Shown here in pieces: positions 34,650-44,363 of a DNA stretch of 64,000 bases. Source of the stretch: Oceanispirochaeta sp. M1. Its GTDB lineage: Bacteria; Spirochaetota; Spirochaetia; DSM-2461. The position numbers and the translations under genes were made by a program. Where the stretch lies: NCBI RefSeq assembly GCF_003346715.1, contig NZ_QQPQ01000008.1, forward strand, positions 1 through 64,000. The letters run 5' to 3'. Each line of letters opens with the position of its first letter. The first letter of the stretch is position 1. The notes under the pieces were generated by a model. The model was not told the DNA's origin. It did not search any database and worked only from the letters and a program-made list of their open reading frames with translations.

Positions 34650-35735
34650 ATTCACTAACCCTGGGAAATTCAGGGTAACACAAGCTGGGACGGCTTTTTT
34701 TTTCTTTCTCTCTTTCTCCTGATATACGCAATATCTTCGACTCAGGTTCTTCCCTTTGCAGGAGCACTGGTTTCCCTTATTCTCTATATTCTCATTCTTG
34801 CAGTCTTTCTCATACGTCTGGCAGGGATGCTGAAGACCCTGATCTGTCCGGCTCTGCCTCTGCGCTGTTCAGACAGAACAGAGTATTCCGGGCTTGTTGA
34901 GGAATCGGGGCAGAACAATATAACTCTGATTCTCAGTTCCCGTCTTTACTGGCAGGGAGTGGGGCATCGGAAGCTGGAATTGGATTTTTCATCAACAGAA
35001 GAAACACCTTATTTTCCCAGAGGTATTTATCAGGTTGAGGATCACTGCCTGAAGCTAAGGGACTGGTGCGGGTTTTTTGAATACCGGCTGAGGGGGGAAA
35101 AAAATAGTCAGCTCACAGTTTACCCTGCTTCACAGTATCTGGAGAGGGGAGTCCCTGCCCGGAGAAATCATGTGCCCGAGAAGCGTGCATTTATTTCCTG
35201 GCAGAAAGACCGGGAGTTTTTTGATACCCGCCCCTATTATCCAGGGGATGATCCCCGCCGTATCAACTGGAAGATGCTGGCCCGGCATGATGAGCTTTTT
35301 ATAAAAGAGGGGAACAGCCTGTCTCCCTCAAAGAAGTCGGCTCTGTTGATGCTGGACGGTTCAGGCAGTATGGATGACACGGATCGTCTGTTTAGAAAGC
35401 TATCCGCTTTGACTCAGCAGCTGGCTGAGGCAGGGCTTCTGCTTACGGCATTGCTGCCGGGGAAGGATAAAATTCAGGGGCTGGAGACTTTTACTGCTTT
35501 AGAAAAGGACGATCTTTTTGCCTCGGTGCACCCAGTGAGTCTGACAATCTTTAATAAGGTTGAAGAGGAGCGTTTCGGTATTGTCTATTTTTTTTCTGGA
35601 ATGATGCCGGATGAAACTGTTCTGAGATCTCTTGATGCATCATTCAGGGATTCAAGAAAAATTCTTGTCCTTTGCTCTTCTGAGAAGACGGGGAGAAAAG
35701 GAAAGCTGCGGGGGTGGAACATTGTTAAGGCTTAA
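34636..35735 (+). CDS. DUF58 protein, reading frame interrupted at a T9 tract
   Basis: DUF58 (von Willebrand-like) partner of MoxR. The signature YYPGDDPRRINWKMLARHDEL and the MIDAS-like DGSGSMD are in the long open frame (34827-35735). The normal N-terminus is encoded upstream in another frame. From ATG 34636 it reads KFRVTQAGTAFFFF, then stops at 34720-34722. After a run of nine T (34695-34703) the frame of the long ORF supplies the second half of the membrane hairpin (LSLFLLIYAISSTQVL...). One extra T would join them into a normal protein of about 366 aa. GAAGGAG lies before the ATG. Possible causes: sequencing error, mutation, or slippage on the homopolymer. Confidence 0.8.
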
Positions 35736-37857
35736 TCCCTCATTGCTTCAACGTTTTCAGCATCTTCTGATATTCACAGTCTTTTGGTTGAGTATCAGCT
35801 CCTCTACTCTGCCTGAAGCACCTCTTTCTCCTGTTTTAGGAATTGTACTCTTTGTTATTCTGGATCTGCTGGTTTCCTCTTGTAGATTTGCCCTTGAGAG
35901 AAGTATCCACAGGGAAATCCTCTCATTTTCTCTGAGTCTGCTTATTTCTCTGTTGTTTTTTATACTGATTAGAATCCTTTCTTTCCTTACAGCAGGCCTC
36001 TCTCTGCCTCAGGATCTTCTCCTTCTGAACTTTCATTCCTATCTTCTGCCTGTTTTACCTGCGGTGATGACGGCGCAGACTCTCCGTTTTATATCTATCC
36101 GAAGCAGGGCCGGGCACTTTATCGTGCTGCTTATCAATCTGATTTTGTTGTCCTTTATTATGAGCCGTGGCGGATGGTCTCTGCAGCTCCCTATGGATGA
36201 CCTGAAGATATCTTATGCCTTTATTTTCATTTTCCTGTTTGTACAGATCCTGTTGATTCTTAGCGGAGGCCGCAAAGGGAGGCGTCTTGCACTGATTCCG
36301 GCAATTCTTCTTTTTATTCTTCCCCTTTCGGGACTGCTGCCTTTAAATCACCTATATAAGAATGAATCCCGTAAGGAAGGGGGGGGGCTTCTGGAATCTT
36401 CCCTGTTTCGCTTTGACTTTTCAGAATATCTCAGCCTTGAGAGTAAGATTTCCATGAAGGATGATCTGGTTTTTCTTATGAAGATGGAGGGCGGGGCGGA
36501 AAAAAATCTTACCCGCCGTTTTGTTCTATCTGCCTACAGTCCGGAAAAAGGATTCTACAGGGATACTGAGGATGCACCGGAGACAGCCGATTTTCTGCAG
36601 AACGACTATCTGCTGGGAGAATTGCCCCGAAGCTGGGAGTATCCCGATTTTAATTTGACCAGGACCGTTGTTCAGGAATACTACCTTGTGAACTTTGATT
36701 CTTCAGCATTTATGGGGCTTAACAGTCCGGTCTCTGTTACTCCTTATCTTAGCTGGGACAGTTCTTCCTTCTCCAGGATATACAGAGTCGATTCCAGAGT
36801 CAGTACGGCCTGGGGATGGGATCTACTGGAGACACTTGCCCCTGACAGCGGGACTCCCGAAGAAAAAGCCTTTCTTGAGTATTATACAGGAGGTAGTGAG
36901 AAAGAAGACCTCAAGCAGCTGGCGCTGGAAATCATTGACGGGAAATTCACTTATTATGATAAGGTTGAAGCGGTAAAAGATTATCTGCAGGATAATTATT
37001 TTTATTCATTGAATCCCGGGGAGTCTGATACCGGAGATCAGTTATCACATTTTTTATTTGAATCAGAAAAAGGCTACTGTTCTTATTTTGCATTTTCAAT
37101 GGCCCTTCTCTGCCGCAGTGTTGGTATTCCTTCGCGGGTTGCTCTGGGCTTCTGGGTTGATGAATCCTCCCAGGTTCTCAATTATTATCCGGTAAAAGCA
37201 AATCAGGCACATGCCTGGGTAGAGGTCTATTTCCCCCGTTTCGGATGGATAGAATTTGATCCCACCTCCCAGACTCCGGCTCCGGGAGAGGAGTTTACAA
37301 TTACACCTTTTTCTCCACAGGAGATGGAACCATATTTAAGAGAAATTCTGGAGAACAGGGATTCCCTGAAGATTCCGGTAGTAAGCGATTCGCCTGTTCA
37401 GGAAAAAAATAATTCAGGATCTTTCATTTTTCTAAAGAGAAGAGCAGTCCGTCTCGGAGGAGCAGTCCTTGTTCTGGTTCTGTGTATTTACCTGTGTATT
37501 AAACTGCTTTTTCTCTATCTGATCCTGAACAGAGTGCCGAAAAAAGGCTCAGAAGCATCAGACTTTTTCCACATTCACCTGTTTATCCTCACATCCCTGT
37601 TCAGAAAGAGAAGAAAAATGGAATCCATACAGGAGTATGCTGAAGATCTGAATAGTGAGATCCACTCTTTTCCCGGCTTTGTAGCACAGTATGAAAAAAT
37701 CCGCTTCGGAATGTCCTCTCTTGATGACCTGAATCTTCTTGAAGAGAAGGGGAAGGAGTTAAGGAGCTTCCTTTATGGCTCAATTCAGAAGAAAGAAAGA
37801 GTCCGTTATCTGAGCATTCTATTCAGACTGCTGTTCTTTAAGTGGAGGATAAAGTGA
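35722..37857 (+). CDS. TgpA-type membrane transglutaminase-like protein
   Basis: Membrane protein of about 711 aa. The first 230 residues hold six or seven transmembrane helices. A large extracytoplasmic part contains the transglutaminase core: Cys in KGYCSYFAFSMALLCRSVGIP, His in NQAHAWVEVYFP, Asp in GWIEFDPTSQTP. One more helix follows near residue 605, then a cytoplasmic tail. It usually travels with MoxR and DUF58 genes. I choose the TTG at 35722 because GGGGGTGG precedes it by four bases and it overlaps the DUF58 end by 14 bases. The frame is open further left, but the residues there overlap DUF58. The substrate of this group is unknown. Confidence 0.88.
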   Translation: MLRLNPSLLQRFQHLLIFTVFWLSISSSTLPEAPLSPVLGIVLFVILDLLVSSCRFALERSIHREILSFSLSLLISLLFFILIRILSFLTAGLSLPQDLLLLNFHSYLLPVLPAVMTAQTLRFISIRSRAGHFIVLLINLILLSFIMSRGGWSLQLPMDDLKISYAFIFIFLFVQILLILSGGRKGRRLALIPAILLFILPLSGLLPLNHLYKNESRKEGGGLLESSLFRFDFSEYLSLESKISMKDDLVFLMKMEGGAEKNLTRRFVLSAYSPEKGFYRDTEDAPETADFLQNDYLLGELPRSWEYPDFNLTRTVVQEYYLVNFDSSAFMGLNSPVSVTPYLSWDSSSFSRIYRVDSRVSTAWGWDLLETLAPDSGTPEEKAFLEYYTGGSEKEDLKQLALEIIDGKFTYYDKVEAVKDYLQDNYFYSLNPGESDTGDQLSHFLFESEKGYCSYFAFSMALLCRSVGIPSRVALGFWVDESSQVLNYYPVKANQAHAWVEVYFPRFGWIEFDPTSQTPAPGEEFTITPFSPQEMEPYLREILENRDSLKIPVVSDSPVQEKNNSGSFIFLKRRAVRLGGAVLVLVLCIYLCIKLLFLYLILNRVPKKGSEASDFFHIHLFILTSLFRKRRKMESIQEYAEDLNSEIHSFPGFVAQYEKIRFGMSSLDDLNLLEEKGKELRSFLYGSIQKKERVRYLSILFRLLFFKWRIK

Positions 37858-39599
37858 GACTCTCTGCTCGATTTTTCATAATTGTTTTCTCCCTCGGATT
37901 ACTCCTTATTCCCGTCCTGATCTCTGCACAGGAAATGGATGATGCAGAACTCCGCCTACAGGAAATCCGTTCGGCTGTTGATACAGATTTTTATGAGAAG
38001 GCTCTAAATCTGATAGAGAAGGGAATTGCAGATTATCCAGGAGATTTCCGATTCCCCATGGTACGGGGAGATCTGTATGAAGAGCAGGAACTCTATACCC
38101 TTGCCCTTGAATCCTATAAAGAGGCAGAAGTTCTCGATATGACAAATTCTGTGGAATTAAGAATGCAGCTTGCATCAACACTGGGCTATCTGGATCAGAA
38201 TTTTGAGTCTCTTTCTTACCTGGAATCACTTGTGGATGAGGGAGAGAGTACTCTACTGGATGATTTGGGATGGATGTATTATAAAACACATCAGCCGGAG
38301 AAAGGAATAGTCCGCATCAGGGAGTCTCTTGAGAAGGACTTCGATCGGAACCTGTCTCTTACTCTTGGAACCCTGTATTCTGAAATAAACAGCCCTGATC
38401 TCTGCCGTAAATACTATCTGGATGCCATTTTGGATGCTCTGGAGCAACAGGATTCTTATTTTGCATCCGTAGGATATTACAACCTTTCCCTGGCAGAGAA
38501 ATCTTTTTATGATTATGAAGCTGCTGTGGATTATGCCACCCAGTCACTGGAACTGATGGATAGGGCCGCCGGTCATCTGGCACTGGGCGACCTATATATG
38601 ATGAAGCAGTCCTACATCGATGCAGAACGGGAATTTCGGGAGGCCGTGGGTCTGGACAAGACTCCTCTGTCCCGGACAAATCTGGCATCTCTGTACAGAG
38701 TACAGGGACGCCTTGATGAGTCTTTAATGGAGATCAGAAAGATCGAAGAGGATAATGATGAGTCCTGGATGTATTATTACGGGCTGAATCAGGATCAGTT
38801 CGTAATGGATCTCTACAGACAGTTTTTTGAAGTCTATGAAGGAAAGGTTCAACAGCAGCTTCTTTTCAGGGAGTGGGGAGTATCCGCCAGAGGCCGGCGT
38901 CTGCTTCAACTTATTGAGAATAAGGGGAAGGCTCTTTATTACCGTACTCTCTATAGAAATATCTCTTTCCGGGAAGGACGTTCTCAGCTGGAGGGCGGTT
39001 CAGAGCTGAGGGGCTCTCTTACTCTTGCATCGGGATCCGAAGGATTCCCCAGGCAGGCAGAGAAGTACTATCTCAATGCCCTGGCTTTGGAGGACTTTCC
39101 CCAGGCTGAACCCTGGTATGATCTGGTGTTAGGTAAGGAGCTTAAGGACAAGGATCTTCTTGCCCGTGCGGAACAGGGGCTGAACCCTGAATGGGAGAGG
39201 CAGCCACTTGAAGATGTTCTGCGGAGCCGTGTTCTCCTGATGAGAGGAAACAGCCGGGAGAAGAATGATATTCTTATGAAGATGTATCAGATGAACCCGG
39301 GCTCTCTGGTTCAATATGGCCTGCGCCTCCCTCTGGAGCTGCAGCTGAGTGGTGAAAAGGCTTCCGGCCTCCAGAAACGGAGGCTTGAGAGCTTCCTGAA
39401 ACAGAGTGGTTTTCGTCTGATTCAGGGTAAGGGGAATGCACTTGTTCTGAGGATCAGCATTTCAGATTCAATAAAATACACAATGAGTGATCCAGAGGGA
39501 AGGGTTCTTTATTCAGGAAATACCAAGGTAGAATCAAAGCTGTCTGAAGAGCTCAGAGACTGGGTTCGCAGCTTCCGGATGCAGGTCTTTCAGTTCTGA
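37854..39599 (+). CDS. secreted TPR repeat protein
   Basis: Protein of about 581 aa with a signal peptide (IIVFSLGLLLIPVLISAQ) followed by TPR-like helix pairs over about residues 30-300 (ALNLIEKGIADYPGDFRF, LALESYKEAEVLDM, GHLALGDLYMMKQSYIDAE). The C-terminal part is unlike TPR. The GTG at 37854 has GGAGG five bases before it and overlaps the transglutaminase stop (GTGA), so it is coupled. It probably forms a periplasmic partner of the MoxR-DUF58-transglutaminase set, by analogy with TPR proteins of aerotolerance operons. Its end overlaps the convergent U32 gene by ten bases. Confidence 0.82.
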   Translation: MRLSARFFIIVFSLGLLLIPVLISAQEMDDAELRLQEIRSAVDTDFYEKALNLIEKGIADYPGDFRFPMVRGDLYEEQELYTLALESYKEAEVLDMTNSVELRMQLASTLGYLDQNFESLSYLESLVDEGESTLLDDLGWMYYKTHQPEKGIVRIRESLEKDFDRNLSLTLGTLYSEINSPDLCRKYYLDAILDALEQQDSYFASVGYYNLSLAEKSFYDYEAAVDYATQSLELMDRAAGHLALGDLYMMKQSYIDAEREFREAVGLDKTPLSRTNLASLYRVQGRLDESLMEIRKIEEDNDESWMYYYGLNQDQFVMDLYRQFFEVYEGKVQQQLLFREWGVSARGRRLLQLIENKGKALYYRTLYRNISFREGRSQLEGGSELRGSLTLASGSEGFPRQAEKYYLNALALEDFPQAEPWYDLVLGKELKDKDLLARAEQGLNPEWERQPLEDVLRSRVLLMRGNSREKNDILMKMYQMNPGSLVQYGLRLPLELQLSGEKASGLQKRRLESFLKQSGFRLIQGKGNALVLRISISDSIKYTMSDPEGRVLYSGNTKVESKLSEELRDWVRSFRMQVFQF

Positions 39600-41740
39600 A
39601 CTTCTCCGGGCTCTGCAGCAAAAATCCATGTGAGACAGTTACGTATAATAATCTTATAATTCTGGCCCTTCTGTGTCATGGAATATTCCATATTACGTTT
39701 ACATCCTGTACAGCTTCCGCCCAGACTGTGCTTTTTAAAACAGTTTCTACTGATAAAAAGGGGTGGTTTAAACTTTTTACCCACTGGGCTCAGAGAAGAA
39801 GGAGTCTCATTTTTCTCTGATTCAATCCAGGCATAGGCTCCGGTAAATCCGGGACCAAGGAGTTCCCTCATCTGAAGAACCGCCTGACTGTTGGCCAGAA
39901 GCATCCCTGTATCACCATAGCAGCGCAGATTTTTATGACCGGCAGACTTTAATTTGCGGTACATCTGGATATGTCCCCAGTTAGCGATTCCCACATAGTT
40001 CTTAGAAGCAGAGCTGTCCTGGAGTTTCTTTTCAATTCTCTTTACAAAGGCTCCCTCGGGGGAAGGGTAAATCAGAGGCGACAGAGGGTAGTAGTTACAG
40101 CCATCCAATTCTGCAGGAACTGCCGTATCAATCTCTTCGGGGATGATTACGGGAAGTTCCGTCTCCGAGGGGTTCAATTCGACCCTGTAAGGCAGGGGTG
40201 ACATAAAACTGTCCAGTGTAGCGGCTTCTGAATTGAGCAGCTTTACTATCTCTTCTATCCTCTGTTCTTCAGAAGTCTTCAGTGCAGCTTCAATATCTTT
40301 ATAGATCTCCTGGCGTAACTTTTTAAGGCGGGATGGAGGGATAAATCTCTGGTTCAGATCAATTCCCCGGGCTTCGAGTTTCAGTCGGTCCAGGATAAAG
40401 GTGTAGGCTCCACTCTTTGCAAATTCTGCCAGAATTTTTTCTTCAGGCCCCAGGTCTCCGGTGGATTCTTCAGATTCCAGGGGATATGTTTTATTGAAAT
40501 TCAGTTTTGGAATTTCCAGATCAATATGATCATCTGAGAACCAGATATTCCCCTGGGGAGATATTTTAAATAAAGGAAGACTGTTTTCGTTGAAAGCCTT
40601 GCTGTGAAAGTCGTGGGATTGAACCTTGTAGAGCATTGTTCCGGAGCGGGGTGCATTGACAGGAATATTCAGTTTTACTTCCCCTGCCTTCAGGGGCTGT
40701 TTTAATTCAAGAGAAAAGGAGGAGGACTGCCCCCTGTTATCGAAGAACATTAAACCGTCTCGTTTATGGAGATCTGCAGATGAATTAAGTTGAATCTGTT
40801 TTCCAGTACTGCTCGTGATTTCACCAAGAGGAAGACCTTTATGACCGGGGAATTTCCGGTCCACCATTGAAATACCTCTCTTCTTCTCCAGATGTCCTGT
40901 TCCCGACTCTCTTGAAAATGCTATCCTCAGATCCTGTTCCAGAGGTTTCAATTTATCTGCTCTACTTCCGTCCAGGATCGCCCTGTAATAGCGGGAAGCT
41001 GCGGCTGCATAGGCCGGTGATTTCATCCTGCCTTCAATTTTCAGTGAGCTTATCCCCATCTCCTGCAAGTTCAGAACCTGAGGTCCTGCCCATAGATCGG
41101 TTGATGAGAGAAAGTAACCCTTCTCCTTGTCCTGATTGAACCAGTTGCGGCAGATCTGACCGCATTCTCCTCTGTTAGCTGAGCGTCCCAGGAGCATTCC
41201 CGATGCAAGGCACATACCTGAAACACTGTAGCATTGGGCTCCATGAATAAAGACTTCCAGCTCCATTTTCGGCATGTTTTTTCTAAAGCCCGCCATCTCT
41301 TTCATTGTCATTTCTCTGGGGAGGACAACCCGGCTGAATCCAAGTTCTTTGAGAATCTCCAGCCCCGAAAGATTATGTACTGCCATCTGTGTGGAGGCAT
41401 GGAGAGTGAGACCGGGGAAGTGATTATGAATAATACGGGCAAGCCCCGGATCCTGAAGAATAATACTGTCTACCTGAAGTGCCTCCAGGCTGCGAAGGTA
41501 GCCGAGTATCCGTGGAAGCTCATCTTCTTTAATAATTGTATTGAGGGCTATATATAGTTTCTTATCATTCTGAAGGGTCCATTCCCTTAGACGACTGACC
41601 TGTTCAAGGGTGAAGTTTTTAGCCCCTTTACGGGCTGAGAATTCCTGAAGTCCGCAGTAAACAGCATCGGCTCCATTTTCAAGGGCAGCCATAGCGCTGT
41701 CCAGATTTCCGGCGGGAGCCAGTAATTCGGTTTTTATCAT
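39590..41740 (-). CDS. peptidase U32 family protein (RlhA-like)
   Basis: Protein of about 716 aa. The N-terminal U32 domain begins ELLAPAGNLDSAMAALENGADAVYCG and carries the family signature EVFIHGAQCYSVSGMCLAS with cysteines, then RGECGQICR, which together make the four-Cys cluster. A C-terminal region follows, ending in a second Cys-rich patch (NCFKKHSLGGSCTGC). Related proteins (RlhA, TrhP) take part in hydroxylation of rRNA or tRNA; others are called collagenases. Which one applies is uncertain. ATG at 41740 is preferred over a GTG five codons earlier because it opens at the conserved domain. Divergent from bpt. Confidence 0.88.
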   Translation of the reverse strand: MIKTELLAPAGNLDSAMAALENGADAVYCGLQEFSARKGAKNFTLEQVSRLREWTLQNDKKLYIALNTIIKEDELPRILGYLRSLEALQVDSIILQDPGLARIIHNHFPGLTLHASTQMAVHNLSGLEILKELGFSRVVLPREMTMKEMAGFRKNMPKMELEVFIHGAQCYSVSGMCLASGMLLGRSANRGECGQICRNWFNQDKEKGYFLSSTDLWAGPQVLNLQEMGISSLKIEGRMKSPAYAAAASRYYRAILDGSRADKLKPLEQDLRIAFSRESGTGHLEKKRGISMVDRKFPGHKGLPLGEITSSTGKQIQLNSSADLHKRDGLMFFDNRGQSSSFSLELKQPLKAGEVKLNIPVNAPRSGTMLYKVQSHDFHSKAFNENSLPLFKISPQGNIWFSDDHIDLEIPKLNFNKTYPLESEESTGDLGPEEKILAEFAKSGAYTFILDRLKLEARGIDLNQRFIPPSRLKKLRQEIYKDIEAALKTSEEQRIEEIVKLLNSEAATLDSFMSPLPYRVELNPSETELPVIIPEEIDTAVPAELDGCNYYPLSPLIYPSPEGAFVKRIEKKLQDSSASKNYVGIANWGHIQMYRKLKSAGHKNLRCYGDTGMLLANSQAVLQMRELLGPGFTGAYAWIESEKNETPSSLSPVGKKFKPPLFISRNCFKKHSLGGSCTGCKRNMEYSMTQKGQNYKIIIRNCLTWIFAAEPGEVQN

Positions 41741-41797
41741 GTGGCAATCTACCACCTGCGGGGCTGCTGTGTATAGTTTCTTATACCCCGATTCTGA

Positions 41798-41803
41798 TAG
41801 AAT
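41798..41803 (+). promoter_or_regulatory. -10 element of bpt (leaderless geometry)
   Basis: TAGAAT ends seven bases before the ATG at 41811. No Shine-Dalgarno and no clear -35 are present. The 70-base gap also has to hold the U32 promoter. Confidence 0.4.
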
Positions 41804-41810
41804 ATAACTT

Positions 41811-42512
41811 ATGAAAATTCTGAGAGAACCTGTTCTGTCCGAGGAAGATCAATGTCCTTATCTCAAGAACGAGAACTGGAGACAGGAATACTTTGTTGCT
41901 ACAGATCTGGATTTAGAACAGTTTCAGACTCTCCTTGATAGGCGTTACAGGCGCTTCGGTGCTGTTTTTTTCAGACCTTGCTGCCCGGATTGTCTCAAAT
42001 GTAAGCCTATCAGGGTTGATGCCTATTTGTTTTCAGCCTCCAGGAGTCAGAGACGGGTCATCAGGAAAAACAGTGATACCCGGGTGGAATTCCGCCCCCT
42101 TGAACCCCGTAGAGAGCTGTACGATATATATGTAAAACACAGCAGGGAACGCTTTGAACAGGAGAGCAGTGAAGAGGAATTTATCCGGAATTTCTACACA
42201 CCCGTGGTCCCTTCATTCCAGTCTGAGTATTTTATTGGTGGAAAACTTGCCGGCTTCGGAATACTTGATCAATCTGCAACGGGACTAAGTTCGGTGTACT
42301 ACTGCTTTGATCCGGACTTTTCCGAATACAGTCTTGGAACCTTCAGTGTGTTGGAAGAAATAAGGGAGAGTGCCAGCCTGGGACTTCAGTATTACTACCT
42401 GGGATATTACATTGAGGAGAGTCCTAAGATGGTTTATAAGGGGCGCTTTCACCCCCATGAATTACTGGATCAGGGCAGCTGGAAATCTGTTTTAGAAGAT
42501 TCCGTAGGATGA
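41811..42512 (+). CDS. bpt: aspartate/glutamate leucyltransferase (Bpt)
   Basis: Cytosolic aminoacyl-tRNA-protein transferase that adds Leu to proteins starting with Asp or Glu, marking them for ClpS/ClpAP (N-degron pathway). 233 aa. Signature segments: CPYL near the N-terminus, RRFGAVFFRPCCPDCLKC, and a C-terminal YYCFDPDF...SLGTFSVLEEI typical of the ATE fold. No Shine-Dalgarno. Its last 21 bases overlap the convergent exchanger gene. Confidence 0.93.
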   Translation: MKILREPVLSEEDQCPYLKNENWRQEYFVATDLDLEQFQTLLDRRYRRFGAVFFRPCCPDCLKCKPIRVDAYLFSASRSQRRVIRKNSDTRVEFRPLEPRRELYDIYVKHSRERFEQESSEEEFIRNFYTPVVPSFQSEYFIGGKLAGFGILDQSATGLSSVYYCFDPDFSEYSLGTFSVLEEIRESASLGLQYYYLGYYIEESPKMVYKGRFHPHELLDQGSWKSVLEDSVG

Positions 42513-43436
42513 TCCCAGGAAAAAGACATAAAACAACAGCAGCAGTATTCCTTCAAAGCGGAATACTTTCTTATCCTGCACGATGAAGTACGCCATCACA
42601 GTGGCCCCGAGAAATATGGGAAGTGTCTTTACGGGATAGGAAGATGATATTTTCAGTGTACCGAAGAATGCACTCACACCCATAACGGCAAAAGTATTGA
42701 AGATATTGGAGCCGATAACGTTTCCTACAGCCATATCACCCTTACCTTTCCTGGCTGCCTGTATGGATACCATGACTTCTGGAAGTGAAGTTCCCAGTGA
42801 TACAACGGTTACTGCAATAATTTCAGTCCCAATCTTGAGAATCTCAGAAACAGCTACGACTGATTTAACGGTCAGGTCTGCACCAAGGGTTATGAGAACA
42901 GGGCTGATTATAAGAACAAGCCAGGTCATCACAGATGGTTTGTTCTGTTCCTCTGCTTCCTCTTCTTTTATCTGTTCGGATATCTGGCCATGAGTAATGG
43001 AGCGGTACAGGTAGAGTGCTAAAGCAACAAGACAGATTATACCTTCTGCAATCGTAAAGTTCTGATCATAGGTCATAAGACCTATCATGATGGCAGAGCC
43101 CATTAGGAAGGGGAGATCCGTCTTGAAAATATCGTGTTGGATTGTGTAGGAGTCTGCAAAAAGCGCACTGACCCCCAGAACCAGGAAAATATTTGTTATA
43201 TTTGAACCGATGGCATTTGAAATAACAATTTCCGAACGTCCCTGCAGAACAGAAACAATACTGGAAGCCAGTTCGGGGAGGGATGTTCCGAATCCGATAA
43301 TCACCACACCGATGATAAATCCGGGAAGTCTGAAATAGATCCCCACTTTTTCGGCAGCATCGACGAACCAGTCAGAACTGAGGCTTAGGATCAGTAATCC
43401 CCCCGTCAAAGCCAGTAACCATAAAAAAAGTGTCAT
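42492..43436 (-). CDS. calcium/sodium antiporter (CaCA family)
   Basis: Inner-membrane exchanger of about 314 aa with ten predicted helices in two inverted halves. Each half has its alpha-repeat: GFGTSLPELASSI...SNAIGSNITNIFLVLG and SLGTSLPEVMVSI...GNVIGSNIFNTFAVMG, with the ion-binding Glu in each GTSLPE. ATG at 43436 gives the usual N-terminus (MTLFLWLLAL) with AGGTGG five bases upstream. The longer frame to 43502 has no good Shine-Dalgarno. Confidence 0.92.
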   Translation of the reverse strand: MTLFLWLLALTGGLLILSLSSDWFVDAAEKVGIYFRLPGFIIGVVIIGFGTSLPELASSIVSVLQGRSEIVISNAIGSNITNIFLVLGVSALFADSYTIQHDIFKTDLPFLMGSAIMIGLMTYDQNFTIAEGIICLVALALYLYRSITHGQISEQIKEEEAEEQNKPSVMTWLVLIISPVLITLGADLTVKSVVAVSEILKIGTEIIAVTVVSLGTSLPEVMVSIQAARKGKGDMAVGNVIGSNIFNTFAVMGVSAFFGTLKISSSYPVKTLPIFLGATVMAYFIVQDKKVFRFEGILLLLFYVFFLGSSYGIF

Positions 43437-43532
43437 TCCCACCACCTGAATAAAAAGATAGGAAATGATACCCCCTTCAGATGATTTGTGGAAGTTCTGC
43501 ATTCTTAAAAAGAAAAAACTTTGCAGAAGGTC

Positions 43533-43560
43533 TTGATTAAATTTGAAAATGGAATATTAT
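43533..43560 (+). promoter_or_regulatory. tRNA-Gly promoter
   Basis: TTGATT (43533-43538), 16 bases, TATTAT (43555-43560), 15 bases before the tRNA. Confidence 0.55.
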
Positions 43561-43575
43561 GTTGATTCAGTATTT

Positions 43576-43647
43576 GCGAAAGTAGCTCAGTGGTAGAGCT
43601 CGACCTTGCCAAGGTCGATGTCGCGGGTTCAAGTCCCGTCTTTCGCT
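43576..43647 (+). tRNA. tRNA-Gly, anticodon GCC
   Basis: 72-nt cloverleaf. Acceptor GCGAAAG / CTTTCGC, anticodon stem CGACC / GGTCG with loop TTGCCAA, so the anticodon is GCC (reads GGC, GGU). T-loop GGTTCAAGTCC. Discriminator T, as in bacterial tRNA-Gly. CCA not encoded. Confidence 0.97.
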
Positions 43648-43654
43648 GAAAATC

Positions 43655-43682
43655 AGCCGTTCCATATGGAACGGCTTTTTAA
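43655..43682 (+). terminator. tRNA-Gly terminator
   Basis: The perfect stem AGCCGTTCC / GGAACGGCT with loop ATAT runs into TTTTT. Confidence 0.9.
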
Positions 43683-43881
43683 TTTATAAGCCCGTATTTG
43701 AACCCTTCCGCGGATAGATTCTTTTCTTTTACGAAAATCCAGTGCATATATTCACTATTCTTTCTGTTTAACCGCAAAATCATCCTTTTGGTTGATTCCG
43801 GGATACAAAGTTATATTTCATAATTCATTCGTAAATACTGAGAATATCAGATCTATTAAGCAATATGTAAAAGGACTGTTA

Positions 43882-44361
43882 ATGCGTACTCTTGAAACAA
43901 AACGATTAAATTTAAGACCCTGGCAATTATCTGATGTAAAAGATTCTCTGGAATATGCAAAAAGTAGTTTAGTAGGACCTGATGCTGGATGGAAACCTAT
44001 TACCACTGAGAATAAAGTTATTGCTGGGTTCGGGTTGCATGAATCGACACCTGATGAAAGAATCAAGAGTATAAAACAAAGAGAAGTCGGCTATGTTCTA
44101 AATCCTGAATACTGGGGGAATGGATACATTCCTGAAGCTGTGAGGAAAGTTCTTGAATATTCCTTCATTCATAAGGGGATAGACCTAGTCTGGTATGGAC
44201 ACTTTGAAGATAATTTACAGTCAAAAAGAGTCAATGAAAAATGTGGATTTCAGTTCAAATTTAAGAAAGAGAGAGAATTAACTTCATTGGAAAATCAAAA
44301 AGTAATGCAGTGGTATTATAATTTATCAAGAGAGACATATATGAATGGTCGCATTGAATAG
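43882..44361 (+). CDS. GNAT acetyltransferase, RimJ-like, internally shortened
   Basis: Acetyltransferase of about 159 aa. Start MRTLETKRLNLRPWQLSD and the acetyl-CoA loop EYWGNGYIPEAVRKVLEYSF identify the RimJ/RimL branch. Compared with that branch about 20-30 residues are missing between GPDAGWKPI and VIAGFGLH, where relatives carry an alpha-helix and a beta-strand. This may be a deletion. ATG at 43882 has AGGA six bases upstream; the frame is open back to 43792. Base composition is richer in AT than the neighbours. Two bases separate it from the next GNAT gene. Confidence 0.8.
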   Translation: MRTLETKRLNLRPWQLSDVKDSLEYAKSSLVGPDAGWKPITTENKVIAGFGLHESTPDERIKSIKQREVGYVLNPEYWGNGYIPEAVRKVLEYSFIHKGIDLVWYGHFEDNLQSKRVNEKCGFQFKFKKERELTSLENQKVMQWYYNLSRETYMNGRIE

Positions 44362-44363
44362 CT

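Noticed and set aside
43576-43647. tRNA-Gly as an active integration site
   Set aside because: No second copy of the tRNA 3' end was seen downstream, and there is no integrase gene.
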